64,000 nucleotides of DNA. Origin: Plectrocnemia conspersa (Eukaryota > Arthropoda > Insecta > Trichoptera > Polycentropodidae). The DNA is taken from positions 434,001 to 498,000 of the forward strand of contig VTFK01000066.1 in NCBI GenBank assembly GCA_009617715.1, written 5' to 3'. Shown here piece by piece: positions 47,001-57,527 of this stretch. The notes below the pieces were generated by a model. It had not been told where the DNA came from. It made no database searches and saw nothing but the letters and a program-made list of their open reading frames with translations. The position numbers were made by a program, and so were the translations under genes. Every line of letters begins with the position of its first letter. Position 1 is the first letter of the stretch.

Positions 47001-47090
47001 TAGCAAACGCTGATCATAAATTAATATTACAAAATGGGTATTCAAAGAAAACGATGAAATAATGTTTGAATGATGATTTGTAATTATTAG

Positions 47091-47110
47091 ACAGTCGCCC
47101 AACGTGGGGC
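47091..47110 (+). other. LTR-element primer-binding-site-like motif
   Basis: ACAGTCGCCCAACGTGGGGC resembles the GGCGCCCAACGTGGGGC sequence that follows the 5' LTR in many LTR retrotransposons, and it is preceded by a CA as an LTR end would be. No LTR repeat, gag/pol frame or second end is visible nearby, so this may be only a 5' stub or chance. Confidence 0.3.
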
Positions 47111-47529
47111 ATTAAAATTAAAATAATTATTAGGAGCAAGAATTAGACCCTAATGAGATTGACTCTCAATTATTCTTGTCTCATATTTGTTCAAACTTCT
47201 TAAAAAAAATATTATAAAATATGTGACCCAAAGCACTCAACGAGTGGCATTTTTTTTCTTACTAATTAAATCACACATTTTAAGTAATTATGTATTAAGC
47301 TAAATTATCCAATGTTAAATAAAATTAAAAATATAATATTTCTAAAAAGCAGAGGTATGCTTTGCTTAGTTATTGACGATGCATTTGATACTGCGTGATA
47401 AGATTGTTTAAATTCAAATAAATATTATATTAAAAGTACATATTTATTTTACATATGAATAATAAATAACGTAATATACCACTCGGTAACTAATTGACTA
47501 TTGAAAATCTTGGTGTTTTCCCTTCAATT
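47111..47529. other. AT-rich DNA
   Basis: Nothing recognised. Confidence 0.5.
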
Positions 47530-47840
47530 TCCTGGGTGAAAAACGAATACGGCCTCCCATAAATCATCGGGTTAAAATCGTTACGACGGTTTTCCGGAAA
47601 ATTTGTAATTCGATATTGATGATAAGTGCGGTGGAAATATTTCATCTCGGGTCCGAAAAGGTTTTCGGAAACAGATTAAAAAATTCCATCCCCACCCCTG
47701 GCTGGGTCGTTACGTTGTTTCCGTTCGGATCTTAATTATTTTCCAATTTGTGTTTGTTTATCGGATATTGGCGAGGCGTGCTGTGTTATACCGACGCGTG
47801 TTTTGCTCCATTTGCTCCGTAGTCGAGTGGTTAAATAAGT
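47530..47840. promoter_or_regulatory. CpG-containing island, candidate conserved non-coding element
   Basis: Contains GACGGTTTTCCGGAAAATTTG (partly palindromic TTTTCCGGAAAA), ATCTCGGGTCCGAAAAGG, TTTTCGGAAACAG and CGAGGCGTGC. A TAGTCGAGTGGTTAA word near 47820 resembles a tRNA A box but has no partner. Non-coding, role inferred. Confidence 0.38.
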
Positions 47841-49949
47841 TAACTCTCTAATACATATGAGAACAAAGAAAAATAATATTTATTACAAATATAGCAAAAA
47901 AAAAATGAAATTCAGACTCAAGAATAAATTTCAAAAAATGTTTCGTTCAATACATCTCAAAAATATTTTTCATAGGATACGAGTTAAGGATGTTGCTTAA
48001 AAATTGCATTACTATTTTAGTGAAATATATTCCTTATTTAAATCTAAAAATCTATGAAAACTTTTTACTTTTTCTCGAACTTAATATATTTAATGGAAAC
48101 TCTAGATAGTTTATTTTAATTTGGTAATAAAGAGCTGTAAAAATAACTAATTGAAAATGTTTTTCAAACACTTTTAAGTCATCAGCATTCAATCAAAAGC
48201 TCGAGTTCCTAATAGTCTTGCTTATAATCTTAAGCAATAGTAGAATATACAGTAGTCTTTATTATAAGTACTCTGCAGAGTACCAAAAAATGTAAAATAC
48301 TTCTTTGACAGAATTGATGGCGATATTTTAAATAAATACCAAATTAAAATTTTTTTTATTATTAAATCTGCAGTTTGCGATTTTTTTGCAAAATGCAATA
48401 TTAAACTATCCATTGCTACGTCAAAATTCATTATAATAGTATCTGATTGAACTTATGTATTAAGGAATTAAGTCAACATAATCGAAAAAAAATAAATAAA
48501 GGATAAAGACCGTAAAAACAATGTTGTTGGCATACAAAGGTTTGCTGACAGTGATCGTAAATATATCTGTGGATAGAATATTTATTATTAATGTATTTGG
48601 TCCATAGAAAACTGAAACTAATAATAAAATATTTTATGATTTTTTTAATTCGGAGTATATTTTATACATTTTCACATATAATGAATTAATAAAGTTTAGA
48701 GATATTTTTGCAAATTACCATGATTTATTTATTTCTTAAACGCTTTTTCGTTAAAAAAATATATTAATATTATGTTTCTAGTCCTAATTTTATTGGATCT
48801 TATGTCATGTGGATCAATATTTGACTAGAGCTTTAGCCAGATGTAATATTTGTCGTAAATATTTTGTCATTGGACCAAAAAGCATATTAGTTATCACAAA
48901 AAATATATTTTTTCAATTCACATTGTAATTTTTTCAAGAAAAAAATTAGGACAGTTTGTGATAAATCCGGTGAGATATTTAATCATAAAAACAAGGAAAA
49001 AACTTCTTTAAGAAAATTAAATAATTGCATCATGGTGTTTTTACTGCTAATGATTTATAATTAGGAACAATGAACGAAAAAATAAACTGAGAAACATTTT
49101 AAATTTAACAGTTAAAAACTATAGATTATCTTTATTTTTTCCTAATATTTTTGGGCACACTATCTCTTCTAGATACTTACCTTAAGTAATTTTTTAGCAA
49201 TAATAAGAAAAAAACAAACTGTGGTAGTTTTAATTATTAATTTAAAGATACTAGAAACGAAAAATTAAATCTTTTAATCTTTAAAACGAAGATGGTTTGT
49301 TGTTGATAATTGTTTGTCTTTCAGCAATAATATAGTATTTTTTAAGGACACTGTGTTTGGGGCGAATTATGAATATAAAAATCGTGCAGAGCAACTAGTA
49401 CTGCACAATAACCACAAGTTTTTGAAAGCTAGTTTCATTTCTGATTTTAGACGTTGGCGATTACCTTGTTGAAAAGATTAAAACATCTCTCTTGGTCCTT
49501 GGCTACTCGAAACACCTGTCTTTTCAGTCCATAAACGTATGTTTCGCAACCAAGAAATCTTCTTTCTTCCTATTTTTTTTATAATTGCGGTAATGAAAAG
49601 CTTATATTTCGAATCATGTGTTGTCTGAGGTTTTTAATCTTCCTTCACTTGATAATTAAAAGAAGATCTTGATCGTATTTTATCATGAATATAATTCAGC
49701 CATTAAAGACCCACGTCTTAAACGCTTCCTGTGTGTTAATTATATAAATTTTATTAGTCAAGACTTTGCATCTGTACTTCGTAGTGTCTTCAACTTATCA
49801 AAGCTATATTTTAGTTAATTTTCAGGACTGAAAGGAAGTTGAATGAATTATATTAAAAAATAAATACTGGCATTCATTTTATTCATTGGTTTCATGTTGC
49901 ATTCTACATTGATACTATTATGTTTTTCAAATGAATTTAATACTGCGCC
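47841..49949. other. AT-rich DNA; short repeat match at 49386-49432
   Basis: No supportable gene. ACTGCACAATAACCAC near 49401 recurs as ACTGCACAATAGCCAC near 57650, in about 50 bp of weaker similarity. This may be a trace of a shared element. Confidence 0.45.
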
Positions 49950-50345
49950 ACAATTAAACGTGTACACCCACACAGCGTGATAGTACCCCGCAGGTTCACA
50001 TATCTGGGCTTGTAATTCGGGTCGGTCGGGTTATGTTGGGCTTAGGTTTTCCCTAACAATTTATAACGCGGTGGCCAGGCTGCGGTTGCGATACCGACAC
50101 CCGCCGCTTAACTGTTGCCCCTGATCACACACACATAGAAACACTGGCAACCTTTTACATGTGTAGTAGATATACAGTGTGTGTATATTCACGAGAGCCC
50201 TAGCCGCAAGGGGGCGAACCCTCTGAGCGGCGAAGACGCCCCGGGTCCAGGGTGGGACCCTATGCCCGGACAACGAGGTCAAAACTTGTCGATCGCACCG
50301 CATTAGAAGAGGTCCATTAGGAACGGTTTATGCGTGGGAACGAAA
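49950..50345. other. GC-rich block, probably imported repeat sequence
   Basis: Nearly 400 bp of GC-rich DNA with sharp edges: GGTCGGTCGGG, ACGCGGTGGCCAGGCTGCGG, CCTAGCCGCAAGGGGGCG, GGGTCCAGGGTGGGACCC (a hairpin) and CCGGACAACGAGG. An 80-codon minus frame (50303-50061) has no domain. The composition recalls the 5' regions of non-LTR elements or a SINE. It sits 140 bp left of a hAT end and a LINE fragment, so the area is a transposon cluster. Unidentified. Confidence 0.4.
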
Positions 50346-50484
50346 CGAGGCCTAAATTTTAAAATATATTTTTTTTAATTGTAATATTTTTACGGCACGA
50401 TATAATATCATTGAAAGATGTATGAGATTATGTACACGGATGGATAGTGCTAATAAATGCAGCAAGTTTATATTGCAGCAGCTA

Positions 50485-50525
50485 ACTTCAAACTACGGCC
50501 CGAGGGCCAGATCCGGCGCAATTTC
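50485..50525 (+). mobile_element. hAT-like terminal fragment (CGGCCCGAGGGCC)
   Basis: CTTCAAACTACGGCCCGAGG, then GCCAGATCCGGCGCA, closely resembles the subterminal sequence common to many hAT elements (AAACTACGGCCCGCGGGCC, CATCCGGCCC). It includes the GGCCC-GA-GGGCC hairpin at 50498-50509. The extreme CAG end is degenerate (CAGCTAACTTC). No transposase adjoins it. Confidence 0.6.
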
Positions 50526-50562
50526 TTTGTAGCTCATACTAAGCATATTCATGAGAATCTAA

Positions 50563-50619
50563 AGCATTACATACTATATCAAAAGCCTTTTTAAAATCTA
50601 ATAATATATGTTTAACCAT
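50563..50619 (-). mobile_element. LINE reverse-transcriptase motif A fragment, inverted
   Basis: The minus strand reads MVKHILLDFKKAFDIVCNA. LLDFKKAFD is the first catalytic block of non-LTR reverse transcriptases, with the catalytic Asp intact. It is 10 bp from a motif C fragment on the opposite strand (50630-50697), and in an intact enzyme the two would be in the same orientation and some 80-100 residues apart. Confidence 0.7.
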
Positions 50620-50629
50620 ATACATAAAG

Positions 50630-50697
50630 TCAGTGGCGTTCTTGGCATGTGCAGATGATATTGTCATTATTGGGCCACAAGCAACAACGTCTTGAAG
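50630..50697 (+). mobile_element. LINE reverse-transcriptase motif C fragment (CADD)
   Basis: The plus strand encodes VAFLACADDIVIIGPQATTS, followed by a stop. ACADDIVIIG is the (F/Y)ADD active-site block, with Cys in place of the aromatic, and the ADDIVIIG form is common in RTE and CR1-like enzymes. The fragment abuts the inverted motif A at 50563-50619. Confidence 0.72.
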
Positions 50698-50699
50698 AA

Positions 50700-51790
50700 T
50701 CTTGCATTTAATGTTTCTGGCCTTAAGTCGTCTTTACTGTTTTTTTTCTAAATAAATAAAATTCTGTTTCATTTTATTTTAGAGCATTAATGGTTGTGCT
50801 GTGTATTCGAAAAATTTTAACCTTTTTATTGTTGGACTTTTTAACGTTTTTTCATCACAAATATTTTGAAAACTCTATTTTTATCTCATTTAATAATAAA
50901 TTGAAAACGTAGTAGTGCCTTTTTTTTTAATTATAAATATTATTGTAGCTTGTGCAATTCTTAAATTTTAAATAGCAAATTTAAAAATAAAATAGATAAG
51001 AACTCTTTCAATGATTATGTTAAAAATTATTTAAAGAAAAAATTGGAATTATACAAAATATTTTATATAATAAAGTCTTAAGTAAAAAATGGAAAACATA
51101 CCAACAATGTAGAAATATTCTTCATGTAATTTTTATTAAAATCATTTCATAAGTTATGTTTCGCAATCTTAAATGTGGGTACTTTTTTCGAGGCGTACGT
51201 TTTTCTGCTATATTTTTTTGGTAATATTACGGAGTGCTTTTTTAATTTGTATTTATTATATATTAGATGTGGCTTTTTTAAATAGTATTTGTTAAGTGTT
51301 TGACAGCTTTTTTTATTATTTCGTTTCTTTTTCAAGTAAATGTTTAATTCCATATTACTATAAAGTTTTCTTTTAACAAATACCATTTAGTTTTATAATT
51401 AAATAAGCTCAAAGCTTCTTTGTGGATTATATTCCTTTATTATTTCGTTATTATAGGAGAATGGTTTTAAAATAGTATGAAACATGATTTAGCTGAAATT
51501 CATAAAACATCCATGCCTTTGACAATGCAAAATTCAATCAAATCAGATTTTTTATCAGCATATTCGAGTTATTTTCCACTGCTGCTTCGCACAATACTTT
51601 TCTTTTATTATTTTTTATTCTAGTTTGCCATATAGGATTTTAGCATTAAAATTTCCTTGATAAATTAATTGATTTCGCATTTTTCTAAAAACAGATTTAT
51701 AGTTGAACTTTTTTAGTATTGTACTTTGGGATACAATATACAGCGAAAAGCTTCAATCATGAGTAGCAATCTTAAATTTGAACGTTGATC
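50700..51790. other. AT-rich DNA
   Basis: The 79-codon minus frame (51147-51386) is lysine/asparagine-rich and has no domain. Nothing else was recognised. Confidence 0.45.
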
Positions 51791-52094
51791 GTCTAGAGCA
51801 GTGTTTCTTAACCTTTTAAGTGAGTCGCACCCCTTTGAATCTGAAAATTGGTCTCCGCACCCCATTGAAATATGTGCTTCGATTTTTTAGTTTAGAAAAA
51901 TATTTTTTTTGCGAAATTTATTGTTTATTTAAAAAAAAAAATTTATATATCAAATACAAAACAATATTATTTTTATCAATGGATAGGCCGTTGTTGCTTG
52001 TTCATTATAATATTTGTGAAGCGAGGCTTTTTTTTAAAGAGACACACGTAAATCATCACTTGCATTTAAGCGATTTCTCGCTTTAGTTTATAAG

Positions 52095-53042
52095 CAAAAG
52101 CGATGAAAATTCGCAGGTAGTGGTGGCAAATGATAGAAGTGACTGCAATGCTTCTTTAGCCAACTGTGAATAACGTTCTGTGTACACCAGAATTTTTGTA
52201 ATTCTAATTGTTCAAATTCCATTTGAATATGTCCACTGTCTCGCATTTCAATAAGATCATCATCATCATCATCCATCGAATTTAGGTTATATAGAAATGG
52301 ATCCAGTATCCATCTCTGAGTTTTGGTAATATTTCTAGTAGAAAAATATCCATTGAATGATTCGCTCAATCGTTTCAAATGTTTTGCAATGTCAGGTATA
52401 ATTGTATTTTTTCATTTTCCACAACAATTGAATCAAGCAAGGGAAAGCTTGCCAAATTCCGTTTTCAACTCGACGTATCCAAATTTCTAGTTTTCCAATA
52501 AATAAAGATAATTTTTCACTAGCTATTATTATATTCTTTTTACCAAATCCTTGGATTTTTATATTCAATTGATTCAATTAGCTAAATATATCTGTTAAGT
52601 AGGCTAGTCTCAGAATTGCATCCGTACTCTCAAAATCTTTTACTAAATCACAGTTTTGACTGGTCAGTAACTGAATATTTTTTTCACGCTATTCAAAAAC
52701 TCTGGTAAGCATGCGGCCTTTAGAGAGCCATCGTATTTCGGTGTGATATAGAAGCACGGTATGAGTAGCACCGATTTCTTCACAAAAGGCATGAAAATTG
52801 CGATGATTTAGCGCTCGTCCACGGATATATTTTACTATATTTATTGCAATAATTAGGTGTTGATTTAAACTTTCTGGCAAAGCTTTTGACGCAAGTGCAT
52901 GATGATGCAACATGCAATGCGTTATTGTAACTTGCGGTAATTCTCTTTTCATGTAGGAAAAAAATTCGGAATTTTTGCCTAACATTGCTGCGGCCCCATC
53001 AGTGCATATTGAGGCAATAACATCAATAACGTTTCTCGACAA
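52095..53042 (-). pseudogene. hAT transposase pseudogene (ZBED5/SCAND3-like)
   Basis: Read right to left, about 950 bp are homologous to hAT transposases. ICTDGAAAMLG (53042-52689 frame) contains the second catalytic Asp. THCMLHHHALASK is the CxxH block, and HTEIRWLSKGRML follows. Next come VKDFESTDAILRLAYLTDIF across in-frame interruptions, LNIKIQGFGKKNI (52577-52392) and an alpha-helical region ending DPF (52378 on). The C-terminal dimerisation block is LAKEALQSLLSFATT, but only in a shifted frame near 52160-52110. The upstream third, including the first catalytic Asp and any BED zinc finger, is missing. The frame breaks off at 53042, where GC-rich DNA begins. Multiple stops and at least one frameshift make it non-functional. 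Confidence 0.92.
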
Positions 53043-53270
53043 ACTGCCGATGACACAGAAACAATAGTAGATTTAGGTAGAGAGTAAGGGAGGAGGACGA
53101 CAGTCCCCGGGTGCTCTCACCCGCTTCCTCAGGTCGTGTTTAAGCCGAATTCGGCTCATTAGCGACCCTAACACTTGAGCACATGTTTCCCATCGACAGG
53201 GCCGATGGTCCGCTTCCAGTATCAACCTGGGTCGCCCCAAAGGACGACCGCGGTTGGTTTCCCGGTCTGG
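53043..53270. mobile_element. GC-rich insertion nested in the hAT element
   Basis: At 53043 the transposase homology stops and about 230 bp of GC-rich sequence follow (GTCCCCGGGTGCTCTCACCC, GTTTAAGCCGAATTCGGC, GGGTCGCCCCAAAGGACGACC, CGCGGTTGGTTTCCCGGTCTGG). It is unlike both the hAT ends and the genome around it. I read it as a nested retroposon or internal replacement. Its right edge and a target duplication could not be fixed. The remainder to about 53600 (GTGATCGCATGCATAGCAACG) may also belong to it. Confidence 0.45.
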
Positions 53271-53703
53271 AGATACTGATGGTCTCCTGGCATCACTATC
53301 TTTTGTTGGAGAGATCTACCTAACTCGTTCGCACTTATTATGTCCTTTATTATTGCTGAGTGATCGGCACATTTTGCCAATACGCGCCCGATGTAACAAT
53401 GATCAACGACTGCCTATGTATGTGTCGGTGATCGCATGCATAGCAACGAAATATTTCATTCTCGTATTTTTTTTTTGCGAAAACCCATAACACAATTTTT
53501 TGTATGAGCTTCAATACCGCAATAACGCGGTCCCGACTTTCGCGTTATTGTGGTGATAGTAGTTTTCAAATATTTTATTATCAAAAATTTAATAAATGAT
53601 ATTTAATCATTTATATTGTTACGGACTTCTCCCGCACCTCCAATATACCTTCCCGCACCCCCAGGGGTGCGGGCACCCCAGGTTAAGAACCACTGGTCTA
53701 GAG

Positions 53704-54539
53704 GTATTCTTTTTAAAACAGTTTAGGTATCTGTGTATTTCTTTTTTTCATCTGGGGGTTCAGTTTATTATTAAGTTCAAAATACTCTCTGTTACATTTC
53801 TTCTTGAAAACCATCAAAAATTTGTGTAGAAATGAAGCATCCATGTCAATATATAAAGCTCTCCAATTCACAGAATTCATAATTTAAATTGTTTCATCTA
53901 AAACACTTCACAATGAAACTAGCGGTATTTTTATAACTAGTACCGAAAAATAAACCATACAATGTAAAATAAAACAGTATCTTCTCTTTAAACGATCCTA
54001 AGTTAACATACTTTGTGAATATCAGCAAATGGGAACCTAATATTTATTTATTAAAATTAAGACCATTGTCACCTGACAAGTTAAGATAATGCGACACGAT
54101 GGCTAAAAGCATTAAACATACACATCAAAAAATAAATATAAATAAACATATAAAAAAGGACAGACACAAATCCCCATCCCATACAATATATAATATGTAC
54201 GTGAATAAACTCGAATATGCCATATGGTTTGTAAATATTCAGCAAACTTGTCAATAATTTATTCAGAACCTTAAAATTTGATGCTGTTCTAGTTTATTGT
54301 TGAGCTTTAAGTCCCGTTTTGAGTTTACATTATTTATAGATTTTTTCCAGATCTAAGATCAACAAATAATGATGTTGTTGATCCTATTTTAAACAGTGTT
54401 GTTTGATAGTGAAACTGCTGCAAATTTGTCCCAACACATACAATTTTTTTCACGTTACTTTAAAAAAATATCAACGTTCACTTCATGACATGGATACCTG
54501 TGACGTAATTAAAAAATGTAAATCACCGCTTATTCCATC
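53704..54539. other. AT-rich DNA
   Basis: Nothing recognised. The 64-codon frame at 54403-54597 is not called. Confidence 0.5.
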
Positions 54540-54850
54540 GCTGCGCAGCTTGAATTATATTTCTAAAAACGAAGGTCTTGTCGTTGCGTTGTTGTGAAAA
54601 ATATGAAGACAAACAAGGGTATAATTACTTACAATGTCAACCTTTAACGGGGACCCGGCTTCAGACTTAATTACGCGCTAAACATTTTACACCCCCGCGG
54701 GCGCAATAAAGCGTGTAAATCTTCGTTACACGCATTTGTGTAAATATTTTTTCGCCACCTACTAAATGCAAATATTTACACGAGCCAAAGCGCGATAATC
54801 GCTATTTTTCGCATATTTGTGGGTATGTGTGTTTGCTCAAAGATTTGGTT
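54540..54850. promoter_or_regulatory. CpG-containing island, candidate conserved non-coding element
   Basis: Contains AACGGGGACCCGGCTTC, TTAATTACGCGCTAAAC, CACCCCCGCGGGCGCAATAAAG and AAAGCGCGATAATCGC. CGTGTAAAT/ATTTACACG words recur near 54710, 54740, 54755 and 54775, a repeated motif (GTGTAAAT) in both orientations. GCGCAATAAA and TTAATTA resemble Hox/caudal-type cores. Non-coding. Confidence 0.42.
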
Positions 54851-56439
54851 GAAATTTCTATTTTGGAAACGCAAGAGTGATATTACATAATTTTAAAATG
54901 GTGGAAAACATGGATTTACAGTAAAATTATGAAACGATTTTTGATTTTAATACCTCTTAGTTTAACGTGGATTTAGCGCGGTCATGAGACTTTTAACATG
55001 AAAGAGGAATCAATTACAAATAGATGACCGGAGAGATATAAATATGCGGATAACAAATAGAGAGCCATACCAAAAATATAAGTCGTAGCAAAATAGCAAA
55101 CTTTTTTTTTGTTCCTAATTATCAGCTATCTATAAAAATTGAATATGCTAACAAAAATAAAATCACTACTAAAATATGACAATTAGAAAAATATTTTTGC
55201 TATAAAAATGTAAAAATTGTTTATAAAAAAAACTATTTTGATATTTATAGTTTGCTACTTACAAAAAAAATGCTTAATATTAAACAAAAAAAACTACTTT
55301 TAAATAATAAATGCTTCTTATAAAATAGTAAATGTTACTTATATTTATAACAACCGAGCAGAACTAACTAGCCTTTTATCAGAATAACTTTTTTTGTACT
55401 CCTCAAAAAAGCTAGACCGTTTATATTTCAAATATGTTAATAATTAAGATTGACTTATAGCTCATATAAGGATTTTAATTTACAAAAAAAATTTGTTAAA
55501 ATAATACTTTATATAAAAGCGGTGGTTTTTTGACTCCAATAAAAATTTAAAAAGAATGGTTTCATATACTTTAAATTGTCAGTAAAAAAATTCTGGAGCT
55601 GAAAAGTGATTCAAAGATAAGTTTAATCATAAATCAATCACATAATTTTGGCTCAGGGTATTTGATTCCTACCCAAAAATAATTTAAATATCTTCTTCTG
55701 TCATACTTCCATTTGTGTCAACATATCTACGCAAGGCAAGCTTTTTAACTTTGCTGCAAATGAAAACGAAGCAAAGAAGTAGATTAGAGGTTGAAAATGA
55801 CCTGATTTTTATTATTCCTCTGCTTCTCCAAATACTAGCAAAAAAAACAATTACACTTTTTTATTGATATAAATCTTAATCGAATAAAATAACTATAAAT
55901 TAGTAGATTTTTTTTTTTATTTTAAAGTACACTTTAAGTTATTAATTCTGGATTTAAAAAATCTATTGTATAACCTTTTATTAAAAAAATTTAAATAAAC
56001 GAAATATATTATATACATACTTACTAAAATATAAATTCAAAAGATTTTAAGTCCATATTATTTGGAATTTTCCTTTAAAATAATTAGGCCATCTATCTTG
56101 TAAAACAAAAAAGTTAAAACCCCGCTTAGATTTTAACGTTAAATATGAAAACTAAGTATAAAAAAATAGAAGCGACTCAGCGAAAGGCGAAGTCTTAAGC
56201 AATGTTTTGTGAACTGTCCATTGTTCTTTCATAAAAGTTCATGACTTTCTTAAGTAATATTTAATCATGGTTTTAATACTATAACATCATATAGGAGTCA
56301 CGCTAAAAAAAAATATTAAATAATGATTGACCAAAGTAATTGAAAACACCACTTATTTTGTGGCTTATTTTAAATATCTTGAGAAGTCGATGTCTTCGCA
56401 ACCCCTAGTATAAAGAATGACCCAAAATAAAAACGATAT
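54851..56439. other. AT-rich DNA, nothing recognised
   Basis: Long A/T-rich stretch. No frame or repeat end stands out. Confidence 0.5.
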
Positions 56440-56790
56440 CTGCAGTTTTAGTGATTGATCCCCGAAAAACCGCTCGACAGCAGTACCCCGGGGCGCGCAC
56501 CTGAAGCGCGTGACGCGCGTGCAAGACCCGCGGGCGCACAAAACCCAGGATATTATTTATGAGCCGGTTATATTAAATGGAAAATGACGCCGTGGCCCTC
56601 GGAAAAACCTTATTGTGCCCAGGTTTTTTCGCCTCGTCTTTTTCCTTCGGGACAAAGCGCGTCTCGAAATAATGTCCGGGCGCGCATAAATCAAACGGAT
56701 AAAGGCGATGCGGCGTGGACGTATTTTCCAAAGTGATTTACTAAGGCTTTTTAACTGTTTTCTCTCCTCAACACTGCTGTGCTAGGTAAT
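56440..56790. promoter_or_regulatory. Strong CpG-rich island, candidate conserved non-coding element
   Basis: Contains ACCCCGGGGCGCGCACC, AAGCGCGTGACGCGCGTGC, ACCCGCGGGCGCAC, TCGGGACAAAGCGCGTCTCG, ATGTCCGGGCGCGCATAAATC and ATGCGGCGTGGACG. It is among the densest CpG stretches here and sharply bounded. No frame has a domain. TTTATGAGCCG and GCGCATAAATC could be Hox/caudal (TTTAT) sites. Inferred regulatory. Confidence 0.45.
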
Positions 56791-57191
56791 TTGACGTCGA
56801 CCCCAAATTTATATGAATGTGTGTCAATATGAGGTTAAAAGGAAAACCTGAAAGGTTAAATATATCATGAATATCTCCTCGGAAGATATTTGTAAATAAT
56901 GCGATAGATATTAATAACTTGCCTTTGAACTGCGATGCCATCGCTTTTTATGTATTGGCAAATAACCTACTTGATAATAGTTATTTAGTAACATATATAT
57001 TAAATTTACGCTAAATTATTATTGATGGAACGATGCCTTTCACTAAAAAGTGTATACTTGTGTTGGAAGTAATTGTAATATAAATCTCGAAAAATACTTA
57101 GATTTATTTGGTTTTGTCTTCAGTCGTGCAACAACCTCGAATTAAATGTATTTACAAATTATTAGGCATCTAAGTTTTGATAAAATATTTC
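56791..57191. other. AT-rich DNA left of the mariner relic
   Basis: May contain the eroded 3' part of the mariner element, but no terminal repeat was recognised. Confidence 0.4.
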
Positions 57192-57527
57192 TTAGGTAAA
57201 ATCATTATGATTTATTAAAAAAACTGATTCAAATTGTTTAGTAATACATATATTAATAGAGTTGTATAAAGCTCTCAACAAATGATAGTCATATGATGAA
57301 AGGTCATGATTATATGATGGATGTAAAAATTTTAACAGAGTCTCCACAAAAACATGTGGTCCAGAATCGTCGTAATAAAACAAAATATCTTTTATAATTA
57401 AATTCTTAGCAATTTTGGCTTTTTTGTTAAATTGTATGCAGTACTTAGAGGAATTAATAGTTTTGTTTGCTGTCAGTAGTTCGTATCTTTCTTTTTTGTT
57501 GCATGTATGTACTGGTTCACTTCGCAA
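57192..57527 (-). pseudogene. Mariner-like transposase fragment
   Basis: The 111-codon minus frame matches the C-terminal half of mariner transposases. RYELLTANKTINSSKY corresponds to the YYELL...TVNxxxY block, ILFYYDDSGPHV to the ILLHDNARPHV block carrying the second catalytic Asp, and HPSYNHDLSSYDYHLLRAL to HPPYSPDLAPSDYHLFRSL carrying the third. The second and third aspartates (about residues 53 and 80) are separated by 26 residues instead of the canonical 34 of the DD34D signature. About eight residues, roughly the WEVL region, are therefore deleted, and the His of HDN is replaced. The copy is dead. The N-terminal DNA-binding part and the terminal repeats are not visible. Confidence 0.85.

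Larger units (their letters stand above)
51791..53703 (-). mobile_element. Bounded hAT (Buster/ZBED5-like) element with 8-bp target duplication
   Basis: GTCTAGAG occurs at 51791-51798 and 53696-53703, directly flanking inverted ends CAGTGTTTCTTAACC and GGTTAAGAACCACTG (15 bp, one mismatch). The element is therefore 51799-53695 (1,897 bp) with the 8-bp target duplication of hAT transposons. Subterminal CGCACCCC words occur at about 51826 and 51855 on the left. On the right they occur as CCCGCACC words at 53630 and 53652, the last forming a perfect 10-bp hairpin with GGGGTGCGGG (53652-53673). Another perfect stem, CAATAACGCG/CGCGTTATTG, is at 53520-53550. Such repeats are typical binding sites for hAT transposases. 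The transposase inside is decayed, so the copy is not autonomous. Confidence 0.95.

Noticed and set aside
47815..47860. TAGTCGAGTGGTTAA resembles a tRNA Ser/Leu-type A box.
   Set aside because: No B box (GGTTCGANNCC) within 100 bp and no cloverleaf. At most a tRNA-derived SINE trace.
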